Below are positions 56,323 to 64,000 of a stretch of 64,000 nucleotides of DNA, piece after piece; positions within the stretch are counted from its first letter, which is position 1; each line of letters begins with the position of its first letter. The DNA lies in the NCBI GenBank assembly GCA_903813345.2, contig CAIIXF020000002.1, positions 2,022,001-2,086,000 of the forward strand, read 5' to 3'. The DNA comes from Owenia fusiformis (Eukaryota; Annelida; Polychaeta; Sabellida; Oweniidae). The notes under the pieces were generated by a model. It did no database searches and was not told the origin of the DNA. It saw nothing but the letters and a program-made list of their open reading frames with translations. The position numbers were made by a program, and so were the translations under genes.

Positions 56323-58747
56323 GTAAGACATAAGTTTAATTTTATTTTAATGTTTTTTCATTACTCATTAAACAACAATTCTAACATATTATCTAATCTC
56401 TATTATCTAATCTCTTATGTAGCACTCTGCTGATCTTCCTTACCACGAGATTTGATAACGATCGTTCACAAAACGTTAGGAATATATTTCTAAGTTCATA
56501 TTTGTTTATAATCTACATTTAAGTACAGTCAAACAATGTTGAAAAGAGGCTTTAGGACACCTTATTATATCTTATCGTATTTGAATTTAATCAATTATTT
56601 CCATGGCAAAATGTAGAATCCTTCAAGACATCCATTCAAGATTTCTTCTTCAAATTTGCACCATTTACTTCTTATACTGATGTTCAGGTATAAAATAATG
56701 TTCAAAATATCATGGATCATATTTCAAAAAATTGTTTCATTTCAGTGGGGGCACAATGTTACGATTGTAACTATTTACCCGGAACAAATGGTGGATTCCC
56801 TGCATGTGGGCTTGCAACGGCTGCAGACACCGCTCTCGTATCACAAGTTACGTGCTCATCAAATAGATGTTTCATTCGTCAGGATTCTAATGGATGTAAG
56901 TTTTGAATTATCATTGCGCCATATCTATGAGTAAAAACCTTTTATTAATTGTCTTGATCAAATCACCTGATTTATGTTGATTTAAATACATTTTATCTCA
57001 TAGAATTTTATATGTGTTGTTTAAGAATTCGCTAAGGATAACTATGCTATTTATAATTTTTATTTGTTTCGAATAAAAATATCGTTTTTCCCGAGCCGCA
57101 TATTGTAAATACAATAAAGTAGAATCTGCATGAGTGCATGTTTTCTTCAATATTTGTAGTTATATACCGCGGTTGTGGCGACGTTTCGCATCTTCCATTT
57201 GGTGCAAACACCGCGCTCCAATGTGCCACCCAGGCCGGTTCTGTGTGGTATTTCTGCACAGGGGCACTTTGTAACTCTGGCCAGTTCACTACAGTTTGCC
57301 CAACTTCTTCGACCATATCGGCCCCAGCTACTGTTGCACCAACTACAGTTGTTCCTGTAACCGTTGCGACAACTGTCGCCACATCCGGTGAGTGGGAAAT
57401 AATCCTTTGTGTTCTACAGATACCAGCCAAATTGCTCATAGTAGTGCTAGCATATTAACAACCTTTTATCAGTTGAGTTGCGTTAACTACAAATCACTTA
57501 ACCAGAATATGAGTGTTTTTAGAATTTCAAACACTGCAAAGGACATTTTTATTGGTAATGTACACAGAGCATTGCATTCTATTATGATCGATCTGTGTTG
57601 AAAATGTGACTTTCACCTGAAGAAACTAGTATGTCAAAGTGTATTATGTGTAAATCTTTTATTTTCAGTGAATTGCTACGACTGCACATTCCATCCATAC
57701 AGCTACAGCGGGTACGTGCATCATCAGACTCCTTCTGCGTGCGCAGCTCCTAGCACTGTCAATGGCGTTGCTCAGACGCCCTGCTCCGAAGGACGTTGTT
57801 TCGTTCGTCGTGACGCAAACGGGGGTACGACATTTTTCCTAGTCCCATAAAACTATCGATCTAACAGTTTTCAATAAATCTCGTATCATCAAATGGGACA
57901 AGATTTAATGACTTTCAGAATGTCAATGCAATCGGTTGCAAATAAAAAAAGAAAAATTCGAAAATTAGCATGAAAGTTGTTACAATTATAGATTTATGTG
58001 CATAGAGTGCCTCAGACTTTATCTAAACGATTTATTGCAGATATTTACCGTGGATGTGGCAATGTCGCCAACCTTCCATTCGGGGCAAACGTCAACCTAC
58101 AATGCGCCACACAAGCGGGGTCAGTTTGGTATTTCTGTTCCAGCAACCTCTGCAACAGTGTTAGTCTCTCCTCAGTTTGTCCCACCACCAGTCATGTGAG
58201 TCACACGCATCACAGTCATCATCATGGACATAGCCACGGACACAACAGCCATGTCCACTCGCACCATGCCCATGCGCCTAGTTACCCGACGCACCAACAT
58301 TCACACGCAACATACAACAACCATCATCACCATCAACATGCGCACGCACACAGCAATACGCATGCGCATGGAACCTACAACAACCATCATCACCATCAAC
58401 ATGCGCACGCACACAGCAATACGCATGCGCATGGAACATTCAACAACCACTATCACCATTCACATTCCCATAGTAACGTAGTACACGCTCCAGCACCTGC
58501 ACACACAAGCAATACTGGTATAATATACGTCAACGGAGGGACTTACCCGAACCTTGCCAATTACGTCGGACTTCCAACACATGGACAGTCATTCGTCGGC
58601 CATGGGAGTCAAGCAAGCCATTCGCATTCTATCCCGAGCAGCAATGGAATCGTTCATGTGCCCGCTGGTCAAACATACCCCAATCTCGCCAATTACGTCG
58701 CCGCCCCTGCCCACAACCAACCAGTTTTTGGACATGGGAAGAAATAA
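56271..58747 (+). CDS. Secreted histidine-rich tandem Ly6/uPAR-like protein, five exons
   Basis: The spliced model is 56271-56322, 56746-56895, 57160-57387, 57669-57824 and 58041-58747. All introns are GT-AG and phase 1, and together they give 1293 bases and 430 residues. Residues 1-20 are a signal peptide (MSWILGFSIISLSLISVGA). Two Ly6/uPAR-like three-finger domains follow, at about 21-118 and 145-242. Each begins C-Y-D-C and ends with the family hallmark LCN. A Thr/Val/Pro-rich stretch (119-144), possibly O-glycosylated, separates them. Residues 247-350 hold 43 His. Residues 351-430 carry two copies of a motif with TYPNLANYV. There is no GPI-type hydrophobic tail, so it should be secreted. 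Likely roles, by analogy with other His-rich secreted proteins, are divalent metal binding, mineral or matrix binding, or adhesion. None is shown by the sequence. Confidence 0.88.
56746..56895 (+). CDS. Exon 2 of the His-rich Ly6 gene: first half of Ly6 domain 1
   Basis: It follows TTTCAG and ends at GTAAGT. It encodes VGAQCYDCNYLPGTN, then FPACG and VTCSSNRCFIRQDSNG. The CxxC start and Cys spacing fit the first finger of a Ly6/uPAR fold. It is homologous to exon 4, which has CYDC and GRCFVRRDANG. Confidence 0.85.
57160..57387 (+). CDS. Exon 3 of the His-rich Ly6 gene: second half of Ly6 domain 1 plus linker
   Basis: The exon encodes IYRGCGDVSHLPFGAN, LQCATQAGSVWYFC and ALCNSG, then a Thr/Val/Ala/Pro-rich tail of about 26 residues. 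It is homologous to the start of exon 5 at both protein and DNA level. The intron cuts the domain at the same place in both copies (before IYRGCG). Confidence 0.85.
57669..57824 (+). CDS. Exon 4 of the His-rich Ly6 gene: first half of Ly6 domain 2
   Basis: It follows TTTTCAG and ends at GTACGA in phase 1. It encodes VNCYDCTFHPYSYSGY, ACAAPSTVNG and CSEGRCFVRRDANG. Compared with exon 2 it carries extra Tyr and His residues after the CYDC motif. Confidence 0.85.
58041..58747 (+). CDS. Exon 5 of the His-rich Ly6 gene: end of Ly6 domain 2, His-rich tail, YPNLANYV repeats
   Basis: The exon opens with IYRGCGNVANLPFGAN and WYFCSSNLCNS, which closes Ly6 domain 2. The tail then alternates His with Ser, Gly, Ala and Asn, including HHHHQHAHAHSNTHAHG twice. 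The last 80 residues contain two copies of a motif of the form GI(I/V)xVxxGxTYPNLANYV, each followed by PxHxQ and GHG. The stop is TAA after GKK. I see no AATAAA close behind it. Confidence 0.88.
58305..58440 (+). repeat. 63-bp coding tandem repeat in the His-rich tail
   Basis: A 63-base unit (21 codons, TYNNHHHHQ then AHAHSNTHAHG) is present in two near-identical copies, with a diverged third copy starting TFNNHYHHSHSHS. Near identity at DNA level suggests recent unequal exchange, so length polymorphism is likely. Confidence 0.85.
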
Positions 58748-59119
58748 GACTCTATCACGGCAACATTTTTAATGTTTCATGGTGGAAGGACTGCTTTTCA
58801 AATCATGATCATGTCCCGAGTCAATTCCTCACGACATGATAAATTAGAAAACCAAATACCATAAATATTTGCCTGAGAGTAAATAAGTGTGACATTACGT
58901 GAATCTTGATTCATAATTTTTTGACTTGAGGAATGACGGTCCATCACAAAACCATACTTTATAATACAGTATTGATTTTTTATCTATATATTGTAGACTA
59001 TATAAAAAATTAAATATATCCATGATATACATTATTATTTTTTATTAGAAACAGTATTATATGCTGTTATATGCTTCGCAGCCATACAAAGATTATAAAA
59101 CAACACCTTACCCCCCCCC
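58748..59119. other. 3' flank of the His-rich Ly6 gene
   Basis: This is probably 3' UTR at first. I see no canonical AATAAA, only variants such as AATAAG near 58883. The region is AT-rich. Confidence 0.35.
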
Positions 59120-59525
59120 CTATCACACCAAACTAATCCGCAACCGTTCTTTCCAGTCATAGTCCTACGAAAAAGTCGTAAAACGGGCTAAATCTGGCTG
59201 TGGTAGGGAAACATGTCTAAAATAATTAGCTACTTCGTTCATTAACAGTCTTCAATACGTCCATCTCATTTGCAGTTCGTTCAGATCGCACCACGTCGGT
59301 ATGCAGACGTATTGCAATCGATATCCGATTGCACGACGTTGTAATACATGTCCCTACTAGGGAGAACATTTTAAGCATGTTCTAAGTTCTAGAGGACCTA
59401 CCCGTTCGAGTACGTCCGATGAAGTTTGTAAATAGAACCCAAATGGTTCTAAGTACGTCCAGTCCGTTCGTACACAGTTGAAGCCCGTTTTCGAGAACGT
59501 AGTCAGGACTAGTTCGGTGTGATAG
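59120..59525. mobile_element. CTATCACACC-family element, copy A
   Basis: It begins CTATCACACCAAACTAATCC and ends GACTAGTTCGGTGTGATAG. Both ends align with the ends of the element at 41817-42616, but the interior is shorter by about half (internal deletion). Confidence 0.9.
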
Positions 59526-59540
59526 TATAGGGCTACCCTA

Positions 59541-60117
59541 CTATCACACCAAACTAGTTCTCACTACGTTCTCGAAAACGGGCTTAAACTGTGCACGAAC
59601 GGATTTGACGTACTAAGAACCCACTAAGAACCGTTTGGGATCTGTTTACAAACTTCATGAAACTACTAGAACGAGTAGGTCCTCCAGCACTTAGAGCATG
59701 CTCGACATTTTCTGGTGATCATCAAAACGTTGCCGAATCGGTTTTAAACTGTGTGCGAACTGAATGAATGTAGCTACATTGTACAACGTTCTACGGTCTG
59801 TTTACGAACTTCATGAACTTTCCCGGACGGGGTATGTGATTTAGAATTTTGAATTGATTCAAAATTCGATGGCAACCATACCGTTCTGTAATCAGGTCAT
59901 GATTACCTTCTAGACTAAGGGACGGTTTATACTACGTTGCACACCGACGTGGTGCGACCTGAACGAACTTCGAACGTGATGGACGTATTGAAGACTGTTT
60001 ATGAACGAAGTAGCTAATTATTTTAGACATATATCCCGACCGCAGCCAGATCGAGCCCGTTCTACGACATTTTCGTAGGACTGGCAAGAACGGGTAAGAA
60101 CTAGTTTGGTGTGATAG
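59541..60117. mobile_element. CTATCACACC-family element, copy B, inverted relative to A
   Basis: It begins CTATCACACCAAACTAGTTC and ends AAGAACTAGTTTGGTGTGATAG. Its sequence is the reverse complement of the family, so copies A and B lie as a large inverted pair with 15 bases between them. Confidence 0.9.
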
Positions 60118-60129
60118 GGGGGTTAGAGA

Positions 60130-60265
60130 CAGTGTAGGCCGGTCCTTTGGGGACTATGAGGCTACTTTTGATATGGACCAGTTGATTTTTATAGGAAAAA
60201 AACATTGCAACTGGTCAATAATGCCATTTTGACTAGGAGGTTTCAGATCCTTTGGACCTACACTG
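60130..60265. mobile_element. Dispersed MITE, copy 2
   Basis: The ends CAGTGTAGGCC and GGACCTACACTG are inverted repeats. The inner sequence matches 11479-11643. It lies 12 bases after copy B of the CTATCACACC family. Confidence 0.75.
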
Positions 60266-60856
60266 ATTAAAGATATGATTCCGCACTCTATGCATTGTGT
60301 GTGGGTATTAAATCCCTTATCACGTTGCAATTTGCATCATCGTAAACAGTACTAAACGCCTTCTGACGTTTGAGCTCATTCACAGGTAATACATAAATAT
60401 ATAAGAGACGGACAAGTAAAACCAGAATGAACAATTTTGATCAGATTAGAAATATGCATCAACAATCTACACTTATCATTCAATTATCTTATGACGACGA
60501 CACGTCATCTGACTTGAAGTTAGTCGGATAAGGAGTGAAGTTTTTCGCTAAATTTTAACATAATCCAATGCTGTGTTTTGTTTACTTAGCCTAATTACAA
60601 TGCACTTTCGAAGAAATTGTTCTAAACACTGTAACAAGAATAATTGTATATATTCTAATCAAATGAAAATCTCTGTTCCTCTCAAACAAATAGTTTCTGC
60701 TGACTTGAAAGTATATATGTACGTTAAATAATGCTAATAAATGACATATACTGAGTTAGTTATGCATTTATTATGGCAAAATATCTGAAGAACAGAAACA
60801 GCGATCAGTTATGTCTAAAACAATTGTTTTCATATAATATTAGATTCTTAGTTTTT
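60266..60856. other. Intergenic region without recognisable genes
   Basis: AT-rich sequence with no long frame. I see nothing in it. Confidence 0.5.
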
Positions 60857-61235
60857 ACCTTATTTGATACACAGGCTCAGAATCAGTAATGAATATCTAA
60901 TAAAAATGTGTTCATTGTTATTTTACACCTTGTCATTGAATTTTTCTTTTTTCACCTTCTAAAGGATTTTATTTGAACCCCAAGTACCTTATTTGACACA
61001 TATGCTCAGAATCATTTATGAATATCTAATAAAAATGTGTTCATTGTTATTTTACACCTTGTCATTGAATTTTTCTTTTTTCACCTTCTAAAGGATTTTG
61101 TTTGAACCCCAAGTACCTTATTTGACACATATGCTCAGAATCATTTATGAATATCTGATAAAAATGTGTTATTTTACACCTTGGATTTTCATTTTTTCAC
61201 CTTCTAAAATATTTTGTTTGAACCCCAAGCACATA
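60857..61235. repeat. 129-bp tandem repeat, about 2.9 units
   Basis: ACCTTATTTGA(T/C)ACA followed by GCTCAGAATCA starts units at 60857, 60986 and 61115. The third unit has a deletion of about 14 bases and is truncated. Confidence 0.9.
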
Positions 61236-61332
61236 TTTTTTAATATCTCTGTAATTACCTTTCATAAGATATATGCATTATTTATCTTGGATGCAATAAT
61301 TTATGAGTAAACTTAATCACACGGGATCAGAA

Positions 61333-62380
61333 GCCTTATTCATGAAGCGTACGTATGGCCACGAACCTGACGTAACGGATGCGTGACCGCCTTTTTTGTA
61401 TTCATGAAGGCTACGTAAGCTCGCGCACTCGTATGACGTCATACGATCACTTTACGATGTTCGTAAAATTAACCATAATTTACGCGTCACCTCCAGACCA
61501 TGCTCAACCAGTGCGTATAAACGTACCATTTTTAACTCAAAAGTTTACCAATAAAACTTTATATTTTCAAATGTTTTAATATATAGGCATTTAGAAAGTA
61601 TGTAGACGATCACGATCCAATTTAGTTTATTCGTTTTTGAAGAATTTAAAGCATCGTGGATTAAATGATAAGTCACTGATTTTCTATTTTCATATGCTAT
61701 CAATTTGGATAAATTAGTTACGATCTGTGCGTATGGGCATCGCATTGCGCTTCTTCGTTGATAAATAATCCGTTCAAATTTGACCTTGACGTCATAATAA
61801 TAGGTCATCCATGAACGGATTAAAAGAAGTGAAATGGCATTGCTGCTGTTGCAAAATGATGTTGTTCGGAGAAAGACGAAACATGATAGGATCTTTCATG
61901 GCAGATTTGACGAAGTTATAAGACGGTATCGACTCCTAATGGATGACCTTATTCCCAGATGTAGGGCTGGGGCAGTTGGTCATTTGCAAATGTACATGTA
62001 TGTGAAATTTCTAACCAAATAAATGATAATTAAGTGATTTCTACAACAATATTGATTGAACCTCTGTTTACTATGTTACAATTGCAAAAATGTCGACTTA
62101 ATATCAAAATGAATTTTTAAGAACTTCATATTCTAACTCAGAAATGTGTGGACATTGGCCAGAAAAGTGTAAATTCACAATGTCACACTGACATTTACAG
62201 GTGCCCATGTGGCTAACATGTGTTTTAAACATGATACGATCGGTTCGTGTTCGTATTTTGGCGCGCATAGTTTTGTGAATAAGACAGTATCGTATCGCAA
62301 ACGTATGCGTTACGACAGGTTTGCGGGTTCGTATTTGTTTACGCCATACGTATTTACTACGATGGCTTCATGAATAAGGC
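61333..62380. mobile_element. Harbinger-like DNA transposon remnant (~1.05 kb)
   Basis: The ends GCCTTATTCATGAAGC and GGCTTCATGAATAAGGC are inverted repeats, and such GGCTTATTCATGAA-type ends are common in PIF/Harbinger elements. Paired CG-rich inner blocks (ACGTAAGC and TACGTATG types) lie next to each end. A 62-codon frame at 61834-62022 (VVRRKTKHDRIFHGRFDEVI, then RRYRLLMDDLIPR) resembles the N-terminus of HARBI1-like transposases, where R-x-R-F/Y precedes an LI segment. The catalytic region is missing, so it cannot be autonomous. Confidence 0.6.
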
Positions 62381-63361
62381 CTCAGGTGTCTTAGCATTAT
62401 GAGCATTTCTTGACATTATCTGTTTTGTTATATTATTTGTTATAGTGAAGTTCTCTGACCTCGAGAAGCACAAAAAGTTTTTGCAATTTACATCTGGTTT
62501 ACTTTATCAGAGAGGAGATGGATTGATTGGGAATGTGTAATTTCATTTAGATTAAATGATTATCTCTCATATAATTATTGCAAAGAATGTGCTCTGAGGA
62601 CCAAAATATATTTAAGGGTTTAAAGCTGTTATATTACCTTTTTTTGAATAGTAAGTAAACAATAGCGCTTTTCGCACCATATCGTACATACATCAATTAA
62701 TCCTGTAACAAATGTTGATGATCACTTTATCCTACCACGCACGTGGCTGCGTTTAAAGTGATTCATGCTGCAGGGAAGTCTAGTTGCAAATAGAGGGGGT
62801 ATACTGTATCGTTGTCATTCAGTTTATAGGGCTTTTCTAGTAAAAATAAAGTGCGAACCTCTGCATAAATCTCTACAATATATAGTAGAACACTGGGAAG
62901 ATATGTAAAACCGAGTTTACATTCTGAAATATGGAAATAAACAAACGACTTCCATTTGCAACGTCACCGTATACTATATCTCTAGATCTTTTAAACGTCG
63001 TCATGTGATGGGGTATAGTGATGATGTTGCATTTTATTAAAAACTGCTGTTGCATTGCCAACAAAGGCGTTCAAGATTAAAGTCCTGATTCAATTTAGTG
63101 CATGTTATAATCTGTTAACTCATTGTCAAAACCCAGTGTTAGAACATGACGTAAAGCGATGCTATTGTTTTCATGTACACACTGATATCAGCTCGACATT
63201 CCTACACAATAGTTGAAATTATCTTCAATCGTCTGAATACAAGCAAAGTTAAACAGGCTGTTGATGACACATACTGTTTACTAAAGATCTATTCAGGTTT
63301 TCGTTATTTAGGTTTTTCAAATATTCACAGACGTACTTGTTAGTAAAGGGTTTAAGCTAAC
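62381..63361. other. Intergenic region without recognisable genes
   Basis: No long frame or strong repeat is visible. Confidence 0.5.
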
Positions 63362-64000
63362 GATGTTTTTTCACAACGCAACCGTGAACGCAAACTCAAT
63401 GAATTAATACAGTAATTTATATAGCGCGCATGCAATACAAGCGCTACTTAGTCTATACCAGATACCTGATCTGTTTCAGATATGTGTTTAGTACAGGAGA
63501 TTTGCAATTTCACGTTGGTGACAACGTGAATCATTATACTCATGACTTTAAATACTATGCTGGCAATTTTGATTTCGATGCATAGTATAATTTATTTCTG
63601 AAGAAAATGATGTATGTCATACATGTTTAAGCTTCGAATATTTTACGAAACGAGCATGTTTTAAATATGTATCGTAGACAACTAGCTGTATAACTATCAA
63701 TGGCATAGTGCACGATGATGTGTAGTATAAGTAACGGACTATTAAACACATGTGACCGAACGATTGTTTTATGTGAGAAAACTGCATGCATTTATATAGG
63801 GCGATTTATACGTACAGGTTTCCCGTTCGATTTTTTGTGCATTGCTTAAAGTCTCAAATGTTTTTCACAACGCAAACGTGATTGTTTAGCCTGCATTAAA
63901 AACAAGCGCTCACTTATATGCTTCAGATACCCGTTCAGCGAGTTTCGTGTTTAGACCGCGAAATTCCACGTTGTCTCAACGGAAATCATTATACTCATGT
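63362..64000. repeat. Diverged direct repeat at the window end
   Basis: TTTTTTCACAACGCAACCGTGA at about 63365 through ATCATTATACTCATGAC near 63545 is repeated, with deletions, from TTTTTCACAACGCAAACGTGAT at about 63860 to ATCATTATACTCATGT at the last base. The period is close to 490. The array may continue past the window. Confidence 0.7.

Noticed and set aside
57047-57439. 130-codon minus-strand frame across exon 3 of the Ly6 gene
   Set aside because: It is antisense to a well-supported coding exon and runs through its introns.

Overview
This window looks like intron-rich, AT-rich nuclear DNA from an invertebrate animal, probably a marine lophotrochozoan or invertebrate deuterostome. The phylum cannot be fixed from the sequence alone. 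Three points support an animal: GT-AG introns, an intact KCTD-family reading frame, and two secreted multi-exon proteins of metazoan type (a lectin-like protein and a Ly6/uPAR-type protein). Miniature inverted-repeat transposons, satellites and homopolymer G/C tracts fill most of the remaining sequence. There are no bacterial operons, CRISPR arrays or rRNA genes.

Layout. From 1 to 32.3 kb I see no gene I can defend. This part holds transposon relics (hAT-like, a TTAA-flanked element, mariner-type ends, several hairpin MITEs), an AT-rich microsatellite near 15.7-15.9 kb, a 114-bp satellite at 27.0-28.6 kb, and an unidentified exon-like frame at 534-798 (minus) with a decayed duplicate beside it. 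A single-exon KCTD8/12/16-type gene lies at 32377-33159. From 33.2 to 40.9 kb there is an 82-bp near-perfect palindrome, a tRNA-like sequence and a decayed LINE on the minus strand.

A six-exon plus-strand gene at 40974-52872 encodes a secreted protein of about 455 residues. It has a signal peptide, an AbfB-like beta-trefoil, a middle beta-rich module and a C-terminal galactose-binding-like module. Its introns are packed with MITEs, tandem repeats and an apparently perfect 1329-bp tandem duplication that copied the last 31 bases of exon 5. The 3' end of its coding sequence is the first unit of a 77-bp tandem array.

A five-exon plus-strand gene at 56271-58747 encodes a secreted protein of 430 residues. 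It has two Ly6/uPAR-like domains, a Thr/Val-rich linker, a tail with 43 His in 104 residues, and two copies of a YPNLANYV-type motif. This is the most unusual protein in the window. From 58.7 kb to the end there are inverted transposon copies (59.1-60.1 kb), a 129-bp tandem repeat, a Harbinger-like element with a short transposase-like frame, and a terminal dispersed repeat.

The three genes are independent transcription units. Nothing in the sequence links them in one pathway, although two encode predicted secreted proteins and both use phase-1 introns between modules.
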